From Phoronis australis (Eukaryota; Phoronida; Phoronidae): DNA of 64,000 bases. The first letter of the stretch is position 1. Each line of letters begins with the position of its first letter. The position numbers and the translations under genes were made by a program. Below are positions 1 through 11,389 of the stretch, piece after piece. The notes beneath the pieces were generated by a model. It ran no database searches, was not told where the DNA came from, and saw nothing but the letters and a program-made list of their open reading frames with translations. Location of the stretch: NCBI GenBank assembly GCA_002633005.1, contig NMRA01000020.1, positions 1,076,803-1,140,802 of the forward strand, given 5' to 3'.

Positions 1-300
1 TTATTTTCATGTAGTCTGACTGTGATAGCTGGCAAGTCAGTCACTGTTCTATCTCGGTTGTGATAAGTTCTGTCGTCATTTGCTTTTGTTTACCAGTCAG
101 TCAACATGCCACACGGTTGCTGTGTACCGGGATGTACTCATTACCGTCTCACGGACAGAGGAACAACTGTCCCACTTGCCCGAGTGTTCCGCGACACACT
201 CCCACTGGATAGTGACCTTAGCACACAAACTGCTTACATCCAGTGCTGTAGTGGGGCGTAGGCGCACGTAGGCACACGTAGGCGCAGCCAACCACTTTTT
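1..300 (+). mobile_element. THAP-type DNA transposon fragment, 5' part
   Basis: An ATG at 106 opens a reading that begins MPHGCCVPGCTHYRLT, which has the N-terminal Cys pattern of a THAP zinc-binding domain. The reading stops after about 50 codons, so it is broken. The sequence from base 1 matches the sequence just inside the left TIR of the copy at 14891-16387 (both contain tagtctgactg and the CCVPGCTHYR segment). The left TIR of this copy should therefore lie just outside the window. THAP domains occur in P-element-like and related transposases and in host proteins derived from them. A transposon origin is inferred from the second copy having TIRs. Confidence 0.6.
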
Positions 301-349
301 GGCATTTGAACGTAGCGCCTACGCACCGTAATTTACGTTCAGTGCTCAA

Positions 350-690
350 TGTAATACGGTGGGCTTTGGGCGACTACTTACCTCTTATTTTACCACTACA
401 GTACTGCTTACATACCGCCGTGTGACTCCCTGGCCACACACCTGACACCTTCTAAATAGCTCCAATATTTTAGACAAGTCCACAATAAACTTATCAAAGT
501 TTGGCAAACCGATCTGTTCATTGACCGACGAACTGTCCTTTTCAATTGGTGTCGAACTGGGCCTGCATTCACTCCCACTGCTCAACATCGCAGCAGGGCT
601 GCTTACAGGCTTTGGGCGATAATGAGTATATCCCGGTATATGCAGCAACAGTGTGGCATGAGTTCCGTCAGTCGAAAGCTTTCACATTTT
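350..690 (-). mobile_element. THAP-type transposon fragment, inverted copy
   Basis: On the minus strand this reads the same catgccacac start context at about 660 as the plus-strand copy at 104. A frame-disrupted CC..G.THYR segment follows, then an open frame (648-385) ending in LSKILELFRRCQVCGQGVTRR. That last segment recurs as VSKLFRRCQVCGEGATRR at 15700-15755. The two copies at 1-300 and 350-690 are therefore head to head. Frameshifts show it is a relic. Confidence 0.55.
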
Positions 691-1086
691 GGAGCTTTTA
701 GCCATGTTTGTGTTTGCCTTATTTTACAATTCATTTTTTTTCTCAAAAAGTGGGCGGAGTTTCCATGAAACCTTATTACATATTGCGGCGGTTGAGTTAG
801 TACTCATCATGCATGAGTCAGCTGTCACTCACTACCACACCCATCCAAAAACTCACATTAAATTCAGTTAAGTTTGACTATATTTGGAGTTGTATTTCAT
901 GGGCTTAAGTTTCCATTGAACGAACCTGTGTTAAAATCTGCTTTATGAAGTTTTAGAATGAAGCGAAATGTGCATCACACCGCTGGGTTTTGTAAATATA
1001 TTGAAAACACACAAGCACGCACACAGAGGTTTTACCACTTTGCAATCGATTGCTTGCTGCTCTGATGTCATTTACCTTGCCAACAG

Positions 1087-1292
1087 GTATTGTGGTAACT
1101 GATAGAAGCTGTGCTTCATCGTCGAAGACACCCGATTGCACAAAATCTGAGGTCAATGTCTTGGGCATCAGCATTAAGAGTTGGACCTGCTATTGTGACG
1201 GTGATCTCTGCAACGGATCTCCCAAGATGGCTTTGCCTGTTTCCACGGTGCTTTTGGCACTCGTTGTGTCTTTGAAACGAGTGTTGTTCTGA
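1087..1292 (+). CDS. Ly6/uPAR-like GPI-anchored protein, last exon (partial gene)
   Basis: A splice acceptor (ttaccttgccaacag) precedes an open segment with Cys residues ending in WTCYCDGDLCNGS. This is the C-x-C-x4-C-N signature that closes a Ly6/three-finger domain, here in the short Quiver/Sleepless-like form. It is followed by a hydrophobic tail (MALPVSTVLLALVV) and the stop at 1290-1292. The tail is what a GPI-attachment signal looks like, so the mature protein is expected on the outer cell surface. Earlier exons with the signal peptide and first cysteines are not visible and probably lie upstream of the window. Ligand or channel partner cannot be told from this exon. Confidence 0.65.
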
Positions 1293-2080
1293 GTTCATTT
1301 CACAAAATACGTTTCTTTAGTGTTTAAGTGTAATAACTAATTAATCATCTAATTGTCTCGCTGTGTGCTTGTTTGATGTTTTATAAGTAACGTATCATTT
1401 ATACCGATTTTTAAGACATTATATTACTCCAACTGTAACAAAATGATGTGTTAATAAGTTCTGTTTAAATTCAAATAAATTTCTTGACGAATAACACATT
1501 TTGTAATGATTGCATTCCTGCTCCTGGCAGTCTGACTTTCTGATTGAAGGCATAATAATACCCTTACAAAAGGCAATGCAATCCCAACAATCGCAAAAAC
1601 ACACAACTCCGTGCACAGAACTCTTATCTCTGAAATGCCAACTCCTACTCCACAGAATTTGCATGGAGAGTTGTAGTTATCAAACCAAGCCTAATTCCAT
1701 TGCTTCGTTTTCATTTTGTTTTTACTGTCCATTAAGTGAGCATTTTGAGGTACAATTCCATACAACGAGCGATTTCTCGGCACAATTAGTCAACAAACCC
1801 GACAATTACACTGGTCATTGTTTATTAGCACCGACCTGTGGCAAAGGGTTGATGCCGGGAGTAGTTTGGCCTCTGATGTTTTTTCAGCTCCAGTCGTAGA
1901 ACCACTTTCGACAACCTATCATCTCACAGACCAGGAGTTTTCCAAAAAGACCTATTTGGGTTTTAAAATCATGGTACAGTATTTTACGGAGAGAAGTTAA
2001 ATTTGGCCTAAATGAAAAGTTTAGGTCCTAAAAACAGGTGCGTTCACGTAACGAAATGTTACTCCAAATTGCTTAGCTAA
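1293..2080. other. Probable 3' UTR and intergenic sequence
   Basis: AT-rich sequence after the Ly6 stop. Open frames exist (for example 1510-1899) but show no domain, no codon bias and no splice context. No gene is supported. Confidence 0.4.
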
Positions 2081-2087
2081 GTGTGTG

Positions 2088-2164
<77 letters not shown>

Positions 2165-2172
2165 ATGTGTGT
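2081..2172. repeat. (GTGC)n/(GT)n compound microsatellite
   Basis: About ten tandem GTGC/TGCG units run into an uninterrupted GT tract. The translated Cys/Val/Arg-rich frame here is a by-product of the repeat. Confidence 0.95.
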
Positions 2173-2977
2173 ATCATTACTGTTTTCAATTGTTTCTATA
2201 ATAATTCATCTGTGCAATGTTTATCTGTTTCTAGGATGCCGTTTTTCTGGTAATTCCATTTCTGAGAAGTAGGCCTAATGTTATCTGTAGTGTTTTCTTA
2301 TACCCGAAAAATAAAATTTAAAAAAATGAAAAGTTTACCCTGTAAAAAACCCAGTTCAGTACTTCGTGTTTTTGACAGTGTACAGTGTATTCGCCAATGG
2401 CCCCGCTCTGGGTGGACTGTCCCACTTTTTGTATTGTTTCCGCCATCTCAAAATACCATCTAAATGTCTTGCTTTTTAACACAAGGCCAAATGGACATAT
2501 TATCATACACTAGTGTAATTTCACATGACTGATATACCACCAACTGAAAATCTCTTTATCTCGGAAAACAGTTCTGTTTTCCCAGCAGAGGCTTTGCAAT
2601 TTCTAAAGTTGCATAAGAACTGTTCGAAAACGGAGTAAAAAGTAACTTTACAGCTATTCTGTCAGTTAGTCAGGCTGACAACAACGTTGTGAAATCACAA
2701 ATTGCTCAGCAATGCATCACTAACCCAAATAATGTTTGTAAAAATAACAGTATGACAGTTGCCTAGACGCGTGAACCCACTGACATCCAGGTTAATGAGG
2801 GAGCTAATGGATTAGCCTGACGAAATATTTCAATATTTAAAAACCGTTAAAGGCTGTGTACGCATGAATCAAGTTTGTATTACCATTGCGAACTACGGGC
2901 CGGTGGTCTCTTGTTCAAATAACATTAAAGGTTCAGAAATAGAATTCCAATGACCTGGATCGATCATGTTACCTGTC

Positions 2978-3221
2978 CATGCGCGCACCCGAACGACCCC
3001 CCCTCCCATTTGGCGAAGTGGGCAAAACGGTCCGCCTCAGAGAAACAAAAAGTCCGAAAAAACGATACAAAAATCCACAGGAATTGGGCGCGAATGCACA
3101 ATTCATAGGACTGAACGCAGTACCTCGCGTTTTTGTTAGTCCTCGTTTATTTTTTTTCAGTAAAAGGTCCACATACTGAAAAATTCGAGCCCCCCTGTAT
3201 TTCAGGCTGGGTGCGCGCATG
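2978..3221 (+). mobile_element. MITE family A, copy 1 (13-bp perfect TIRs)
   Basis: The element begins catgcgcgcaccc and ends with the exact reverse complement gggtgcgcgcatg, giving 244 bp. CTGTC stands immediately outside both ends (2973-2977 and 3222-3226), consistent with a 5-bp target-site duplication. The interior shares long segments (gaagtgggcaaaa, gtccgcctcagagaaacaaa, acaattcatag, aattcgagcccccc) with copies at about 12279, 23310 and 56176. It has no coding capacity, so it is non-autonomous. Confidence 0.8.
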
Positions 3222-3586
3222 CTGTCTCTTACATGTATGTCTCCTACGTTTTAAGAATAAGGAATAGGTCATTAAAACAATGGAAAACATCTTGGACTAG
3301 CAGAAGTGACTACAGAAGGACAAAGCTGTCTAATACCCAGTCTTACTACCAAGAGTACAGTATGCCCAGGTCTCAACTGCATATGGTGATAACAAGGAGG
3401 AAATAACAGGCCACTGTAACCTGCAGAAACATAAGAAATCGAATTAAATGCTGGATGGAAGATGAGACACCAGAACACCATGTGGTCGGTGTTTCACTTA
3501 CAAAAGCATTAGAAAAGAATGCTTTGGACTAGTGATAAAGTTTCAGCGAAAACACCCTTGCAAAAATGGTTTGCGTAATTTCATAA

Positions 3587-3656
3587 TCATCGTCATCGTC
3601 GCCGTCGTCATCATCATCATCATCATCATCATCATTATTATCATAATTATTATTAA
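3587..3656. repeat. (TCA)n/(TTA)n microsatellite
   Basis: Roughly ten uninterrupted TCA units, flanked by variant TCG and TTA units. Confidence 0.9.
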
Positions 3657-3749
3657 TTCACGACTGATTGTGTGGGCAAATACAGCGCACTGTATTCCTG
3701 AGAACAGGTTGGTTTCCGAGCAGAGTATTCGACCGCTGATAATTTTTTA

Positions 3750-6700
3750 ATTTAGATTGTTTGATCCATAGGTACATAACAAAACTGGCTAAGGAAAAGC
3801 AGAATCAAACTTGTCACTACAACTCGAAGCCAAAAACAGAAATCTGCAGCCTGTTCAGTAGCAGACTAAAAGCCAATACACAAAAAATAACAATGCTAAG
3901 GACTAAATCTCACTTGATCACAAATATAAAGTTTCCGATGATATATCTATAACTTCTGACTGAAATGACATTGAATAAATTATTTCTAGGATGTAATAGC
4001 CAGCTGATGCCTTCATTCAATGACCGTGACTGACACGTTTACTCAGTTAAATCATACATACAATGTATTTGGATAAATACACAGACTAATGTCTATAAGG
4101 TCCTACATAAAACTATCATAACTTCAAGATGAAGCACAAATTTCAAAAGTTCTCTTGACAAAATTTCTTTCAATTCCCGCTGTCTGCTGTCAGCCAATTT
4201 TTATTTTCACCCGATGGTTTTCTCAATGTTGTTTTACAAAGAGGTTGGAGAACAAAAGAAAACGCATATGAAACACTTCCGACTGATTAGGTGGTGATAA
4301 GACCACGGCTATTTTTCGCTGTATGTGACCTTTCAATCACTGGCTACTTTTACCTGCTTTCAGGGGGTAACAAAATCATTTCATGATGATCAATTGAGCA
4401 TTAACATTGCCTTTGGTGACAATTGAACCCGATTGCTTCAGGACTTTGTCAATAATAACGAATGCCACGCCATTGTGAAAACTCGGTCAACGACGTTTAG
4501 CTAAAATAACAACCTACTGCAATTGCAGACCTAAAAAAATATTTTTTGGGCTTTGGGAGAGTCTTGGCCGGTATTTTTGGCGGAGAGTACAGCCAGAGAG
4601 TGTACTCGAATGAGGCTCCCATATGTTGCAAACTTTCATTAGAAAATCTCCCGTTGAGGTTTGTTACAGAGCACCCCGTGAAGGGACTAGAGTTCCCCAT
4701 ACACATTAAATATTTAAGTTACTGTGATTACTGAAACATCACGACGTGTACAAGAAGTGATCGGATGCTGTCAAAAGGAAGTGCCACCTTTTGTTACAAA
4801 AATTTAAAATTATACAAAAGGTGAATAGTAATCTTGTAGACTTGTGCATTTAGAAACGAGAACCTCTTGTAGTTTCGAACTCAAAAGAGAACCTAATGAA
4901 TTCGTACAAAATCACCTTCCTGAGCGGCAAGTTCCGTACCTCTTCTATGACAGTACACCCACATCTCGTGCCATCGAGACAATTGTTGTGTCATATATAA
5001 TATAGATAGTTTTTCTAATATGTATTACACATCACTCATCCAATACTATGTTGTAATATTGCATCTAATATTGTTCATGTCATTAAGTGATGTTGGGTTT
5101 TGAATGGCAAACAATTCTTCCTAATTTTGCGGATATATAATCATGATGTTTAGTTCCATCATTCAACTCTTTCTAATTGACACCCTGATGCCCGACTGAC
5201 AATATGTGCCCAGAGTGGGACAATAAATGTCGTGCGGACATGTCCATTGATCACCGGCACAATAAGTGTGCCCCATTAGCTGACAGGGTGTGCCAGGACT
5301 GGTGCTTAGCAGTGGACACAATAGGTAGGGTTGTGCCCTTGGACTACTGGCAGTGATGAGGTGGACCTGAGTCGAATACATTGTATTACAACTAGAATTT
5401 GTAAGAACAAAATCTTATTGAGACTTCGTACTTGCACCAATGGTAACCAATCTACGTTTTACGTCAAGGCCGTCACCGTATTCATAAATAGAATACCCAT
5501 GCTGGTGAAAGAAATGAGACTAGTTTCAATAATACAAAATATGAACAACAGATCAATTCAAGTGTGCTAACAAGTCAACGCCGGCAGAAGAAGAAAGAGA
5601 ACTATTCGCGAGACAAACAGTATACTTTGTTCACTTTACAATTAAAAAACAATCGCATAACTTGAAATACAGTGTGTTGTTCTACTACATGTACAACAAC
5701 AGAGGTCGTTGCGATTCTTTGCCAATGGCGGGACAGTTTATTCACGCCACTCCAATTCAAAATGTTATTATAGATGTCAGTAATAACGCATGTACATGTC
5801 CGCAGAGTTCAAATTTGAGTGACCAAAATCAAGCGCCGCTCAAGGTCGACCTTTTACATGCGAGGAAGTAAATTATCTCTCTTCTTCGGAAATATCGGAA
5901 CTGTAACGTAGTAGTCACATTAAAATATTGTCAATTTAGTTAAGCAAAGAAAGAGAAATTGGACAAAACCCCGTTCAAATCAATGTAGTGCAATTAAAGT
6001 AGATCAATTTCTAAACATGGTTTGATCATGATGTGTGGACTTGTAAAGCGTACAATAATTTTCCCAACACTTTTGTGGACTTAGGATATTTCGGAGTTTT
6101 GATATCACCTTTTCCTTTATTTGCCTTCAAAAGATAGATTTAAGTCTTCTTGTCGCTCTGAATGAGGAATATCTGATTAATACACTTAAATTAAGTTCAC
6201 TCTTTTGCTTCAAATACACCCTTCATAACGGTAACTTGAACTTGTACCAAGACCAACGTGAACCCGTTCAAGTGTTATTTTTTGCATAATCAACATACAC
6301 TAACAAGGGGATTGATTCTTTGGCTAGTTCAAGTATATCGGAAACGAGCAAACTTTACGCTTAAGTACGGAGACTTCACTTGATTCAAAGTTTTAGGCCA
6401 AAGCAACGACAGAAAAAAGACAACAAGCGCTTTCATGTATCAATCTATGTCATATATACAATACACACACACACACACGTTCAAATGTTTCGTTTTAACT
6501 CTAAACATCATCAATGGACTGCCGACGTACATGTATACAGAGATTTCAAACAATACAGTGAAATTCAAGTTCATCTTCTCCCCTAATGTTCTTGCGTGTG
6601 ATCATGGAAAAACCATTCCTGGACACAGAACTTCGGAAAAAAATGTTTAATTTTGTCAAGCCATGATGAAGTTAATCGACGGAAATTCTGAAATGCCCAG

Positions 6701-7200
6701 ATAGACAACAATGACCCTGATAACCAAATAAATCCTTCAACACCTTATCGAGAAAACCACTCTCATAACAAAAGGACAAAGCAATTACTGAAAACGTTTG
6801 ACCACAAGCTAGTTACAGTAGGCGATCGACATCCTAAACTGTATACCTTGCAAACACAATATTTTGAATACAAAGGTTTTAGGGAAGGTATTCATTTTAT
6901 TTCTGTTTGCACTTACCCCTGCTCTTTATTGAGGCATACATGTATTTCAGATATGTCCAATGTCTGAGGACATTTTAAAGGATAGGACAAGAGTTATAGT
7001 TATCAAAATGTAAAATTACGGCTTCAAGAAATTGCGCCACTGGCGTTAAGTTTACGCTAACTCACACTGGACACCAACCCAGGCCGGTGGCAGCCTCCTG
7101 CAAGACAAACGCCACGAGCATTTTGTCGACTGACTTTCTCTCGCGAGGAAACTCCCCCAACATTGTCGTCTTTCACGCATCAGCTTTGTTGAATGAGTAA
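3750..7200. other. Gene-free stretch
   Basis: AT-rich, with a short CA tract at 6462-6478 and many short open frames. None shows a domain or convincing splice sites. I see no RNA gene here. Confidence 0.4.
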
Positions 7201-7319
7201 CTCAAAGGGAGCTATTCCGTGGCTTTATTTTGTTGTTGTACCGTCTCAGCCATGACAGTTCAAAATATCACCAGAATCTAACAATAATCGAATTTAAGGA
7301 ATCTACGGTATGTTATCGT

Positions 7320-7679
7320 GAAAGTATCGTAGATTTCGACATTATTGCGGTTATCGCAACAATCTTCTTTTTCAATCTCTTGAGCCTCAGTTCACAGACG
7401 CAGGTGAAGGACAATAGCGGTATAGCTCCCCAAGGATTTGGGTACAAACTATGGAACATTCAGGCTGCACCCAAAGAAAGACAATGTCAAAAGTCGCCTA
7501 GACAACGAGTTATATGGATGGGAGATAATATTGGATATCATAGATATCATAGAGAACTCAGTAGGTCAACTATTCCCACGAGAGTAGATAGAATTTCTAA
7601 CGAACTGTCCGATAATATCACACATTTCCAAAACGTACCAAAGTATCAACGCATTCGGCTCAATCAACTACGACTGTGA
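7320..7679 (+). CDS. Doubtful terminal exon of a secreted-type peptide
   Basis: An open frame of 149 codons starts at 7230. Its last 115 or so residues begin with a hydrophobic stretch (IIAVIATIFFFNLLSLSS) that looks like a signal peptide core. A hydrophilic, Arg/His/Tyr-rich tail follows, with few possible basic cleavage sites. An AATAAA lies at 7682-7687, right after the stop. I recognise no family. It could be a neuropeptide-type precursor or a chance frame; the lack of a clear start codon just before the hydrophobic segment is against it. Confidence 0.2.
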   Translation, partial: ESIVDFDIIAVIATIFFFNLLSLSSQTQVKDNSGIAPQGFGYKLWNIQAAPKERQCQKSPRQRVIWMGDNIGYHRYHRELSRSTIPTRVDRISNELSDNITHFQNVPKYQRIRLNQLRL

Positions 7680-7699
7680 GAAATAAAAGCCACACAATA

Positions 7700-9890
7700 A
7701 CATTTGCCGGAATCAGAAGAATGAACTTTTTGAAGATAACTGCTTGTCAACAATAACTGGTTGTCATAATTGAAAATTCGTCGACATTTTTGCCCGAAGA
7801 ATCCCAATCCTGTTAAAGAGCATAAGGGAAGTGAGACACTAGATGTTTGGATGGATTTGACTGTCAGAAGTGATTTTTTAGTTGTATCTGTACGATTTAG
7901 AGATGGACGGTCGTAATAGAGGGCATGTTGAACTTTTTTAAACAAGTTTACAGCTAAAACCGTGACATACTACGACTCAACCATCAAGTGTGCACTGAAT
8001 GTGCGCCCCGTAGATAATATTTAATTTTTAGCTTTGAAAACACACACTTTCTGAAATACACCGAAAACACGTTTTCCAATCCGAATAGGCAAGGATTTTG
8101 GCAATAATCAGACGACTAGCGAACAATTGCGACATCTGTCGCTGACGTTGTAAACTAAAATACATTTAGATATGAAAAAAAATACCTCGGCACAAGCTAC
8201 AAATTACAAAATAATGATCAATAACTTCGTCTGTCCATATTACAGTTTACCACTTGTATAATGAATTTTCTAAACATACGTGTACATGTAAATCATCAAC
8301 CTGGCAAAGAAGGTTGTTTTTGCCTTTGTTCGAAGGAGTGTGTGCATGTGTGTCCCGAGGGGTCACTCACAGACATAAGTATACACATGTATATATATAT
8401 ATGGCATCTTCAGCTGTACCCAAGAATTTTGGAAAAACCCCTACTGTGGGGTGAGTGCCAAGTCTCTGATATCTCCCCTCCCCCTTGAGGGCAGGTTATT
8501 CTGTGTTCAGGGCTGTTTAGTGGTTATTTCTATGTAGAGTATGCTACAATTGTTTTGGAGAAATGAAATGATGATGATTAATAGCCATCATACTTATTGT
8601 AGGCAGGTAGAAAATCTGTTACAGAGCCATAGGATTTGAGGGGACCTGCTGAACCCCGCAATACACGCAAGTATCCCTTACCCGCAATTCTGCTACGCCC
8701 ATGCGGTCCCCTTTCAATATGAGTAACTCCGGATTGTGCGTGCCTTTGTGTGCGTTTGGTATTCTGTATTGTCTATCTAAAAAGTTAAGGACAGGTTTTT
8801 ATCAAAATTTCAGGTCGGAAATAGAGCAAGCACCAGTCCAGGCGATTTTGGGATGACGCTGGTCGTTATAGTCATACAGTTATATTGGCCGCGGTGATAC
8901 ACCACGTGTAACTAGACTACAGACAGGGTTCGTGCCTAGTGGGCGCTACGACCGTTTAACAAACCAACCAGTAGAATAAACAATGGTATAAACATCAGTT
9001 AGTTCATAGATTTATAGTCTATGGTTAGTTACATAAAAACACGCTCGTGCGAGTTGTGATAATATTCATACTGCGTGTCATTATTTTGCAAATAAATTGC
9101 GTTTACGTGCCATTTTAATAAAAAGGTGCATTAAAAGTAAATATGGAAGTTTACTAAAATGATACGCGTGTGAGGGTACTGTATACTATGCCACAAGTCA
9201 TGACATATGTGATAGCATGCACGAGCACAACGACATGTTGTTTTTCAGCGTCACCGGGCGGGAGTCCTAAAAACGAAAATGTCCCTCAAGATCTTGGTAC
9301 GTTTAAAAAGTGAAACCTTTAAAAATACAAATTTTACATATTCAAAAATAAAAGAAATAAACAAGAGTATACATGATATCAGGATAATACCAAAAATTAA
9401 AACTTATTTCCATGGTGATCCATACAAATATTATAACATAATACAAAACCCCTACTGTGTTACCTATGTATTTTCAAGTTTTAGTCAGCCGAGTGGTTAC
9501 TCGAGTCCGGCATTCGAAATCCCCGAACAGGGTACAGGTCTAGTCGACAACTTTCTCGCGGGGAGCGCCGATGCTATTCTACTATTCTTCCCGTTTTGTG
9601 TGTGTTGTTTCTTCATTGTGTAATATACGTGTACAGTTGGTACTGTCGCTATGTACGTACACATAAGCGTTTTGAGAAAGGCAAAATGAATTTTAAAACC
9701 ACACCCTTTTCAAGGGACCCGTCCGTTTGTCCGGTCTTCTGGGTTTCCCGCTATTCGACACCATCTTCATTGGTTGCCGCTTCATGCCGTCTCCCGATCG
9801 CCACTTCCAGCGCCCCACTGACACGACTCAGCTCAAGACTTAGTTCACGATTCTAGGCAGCTTTGAAAGAAATGGCACAGTCGAAAATGT
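7700..9890. other. Gene-free stretch
   Basis: Contains short AT repeats (tatatatatata near 8390) and a weak inverted repeat, gaggggacc...ggtcccctttc (8636-8716). The open frames at 9279-9623 and 9596-9856 have no recognisable content. Confidence 0.35.
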
Positions 9891-9893
9891 AGC

Positions 9894-9974
9894 AGAATGT
9901 CAATATTTATGGTCCTTTTAAGGACCATAAATATTGACATTCTAACGGATTCTTAAAAGAATCCGTTAGAATGT
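9894..9974. repeat. Two adjoining perfect hairpins
   Basis: Bases 9894-9943 form a perfect inverted repeat with 24-bp arms around a TT. Bases 9937-9974 form a second perfect inverted repeat with 18-bp arms around an AA. The two share the acattct segment, so either hairpin can form, but not both fully. There is no coding content. Confidence 0.9.
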
Positions 9975-10489
9975 ACATGTAAGTGCGTAATGACTTGTCA
10001 ACGGCTCGAGCCATCACAGGGATACGTTTATACCTGGCTGGTAGACCTAGTTCAAGTCAACCAAAGTTAAAGTCTACATAGAAGAAACAAATCATCTTCT
10101 CCGATGCTACCAGTATTTCAGTTGGATTTTCTAATCTGCGGTCATTTGTACCCTCTCACAACACCTTTAAAGCCCACTGCTGAATGAGGGCGCTTTAGGC
10201 AATGCAAATTTACGAAAGCAACTCATCACTGTGGACGCAAATTCGGAAGAAATGATCGTTTCCGAAAGAACTCCCTGGGGGAAGTCCACTGTAAGTTTTT
10301 GGGGCTTGTCAACCTGGATTTCTCAACGTATACTAAACTTGCTATCGCTGATCACCCGTTATTAAGTTTCCATCATGGAGACAAAATGTCACGTGACGGC
10401 AAGACAGAGTGACCATTGGCAACTTAACAACAGAGAAAAACAAATCTGAATTCTCAAATGTGAAGTATATTGGTCAAGGAACCCCTGAA

Positions 10490-10880
10490 GCTACACAGCA
10501 AAGTCATAAGTCAACCTGGCATTACGTCAGGCTACTGCTACTCCTTAGGCAATAAGAGAAACATAAATATAACAAATTTCCCTCGAAGTGAGGTGCCGAA
10601 CTCACTACTGAAAGCCTACAGTATGTTGTGAAGCCCGCCGTATTCCAGAAAAACCGTAATACTCAAACGTGAAACTTACGTTCAACCGGCGAAGCCACAC
10701 GACAAAGTATTTTAATACTTAAAATCAATCTGAAAAACACTGAGCTCGGGCACACCTGGCGACTCCTCCTTAGGCACTAAGGAAGATACTGAGAGTAGAG
10801 CAAATTTCACTCAAAGTCAGTGCGTTGGATTTATAACTGAAAAGTTCATGGTTTGAAGTCCGTCGTCTACCAGAAAAAAA
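10490..10880 (+). repeat. Two diverged units of about 200 bp, tRNA-SINE-like
   Basis: Segments around 10490-10680 and 10690-10880 share the order cctggc - ctccttaggca - caaattt - aagt(c)agtg - ccagaaaaa. The second unit contains a tRNA-like stretch (gtcagtgcgttgga ... catggtttgaagtcc) resembling RNA polymerase III A and B boxes. A tRNA-derived SINE is plausible but degenerate. Confidence 0.35.
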
Positions 10881-11261
10881 TGCGAATAGTACAACTAGAG
10901 CATACGGCCCGAAAAGCTCAGGTATTTCCGTTGGCTCAAATTTTCCCTAGGAGGTGAACGTTACTGTATCTGTGTGTGTGTGTGCGCATATTTTGGTATC
11001 ATGGAAAGTGAATTTCAATTTTGATGATAACAGGCTGACTGAGGTTCGCACACCCGCAGGTAGCGGGGAAATTAAGTCTCCGAAAACACATGATGTGTTC
11101 CGGGTGTACTTGGAGGTGAATATTTGTATGCACGAATCAGTGCGGTCAACTATTCACTTGTTTGAAAGTCACATGACTTAACGTATGATAGTTTATGCAC
11201 ATGCACCACCTTGAAGAAATTTGAGTCTATGAAAATACCTAAGCTGTTCCGAATGACATAG

Positions 11262-11389
11262 CAATGGCGGATTAGAGGGGGCCAAGGGGGCCATTGCCAA
11301 CTAAAATTCTCCCAGATTCCATTTGGCAGTTCGGGGGTGGGCTAATAATCTGCCCTGCTCCCCAAATCAAAATCCTGGATCTGCCCCTG
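11262..11389. mobile_element. Small TIR element
   Basis: The left end caatggcggattagaggg and the right end aatcctggatctgcccctg are imperfect inverted repeats. CATAG flanks both sides directly (11257-11261 and 11390-11394). The element is 128 bp with no coding capacity. Ends of the form CAGGGGCGGATCCAGG are common in animal non-autonomous DNA elements; the superfamily is not assigned. Confidence 0.5.

Noticed and set aside
1510-1899. 129-codon open frame after the Ly6 exon
   Set aside because: No domain, no signal, no splice context, and overlapped by a minus-strand frame of similar quality.
2081-2272. Open frame rich in Cys, Val and Arg
   Set aside because: It is the translation of the GTGC/GT microsatellite.
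5163-5381. Repeated gacaata.gtg words suggesting a minisatellite or peptide repeat
   Set aside because: Spacing is irregular and similarity is limited to about 8 bases.
9279-9623. 114-codon open frame with a hydrophobic end
   Set aside because: Starts in very AT-rich sequence with Lys/Ile/Asn-biased chance codons; nothing recognisable.
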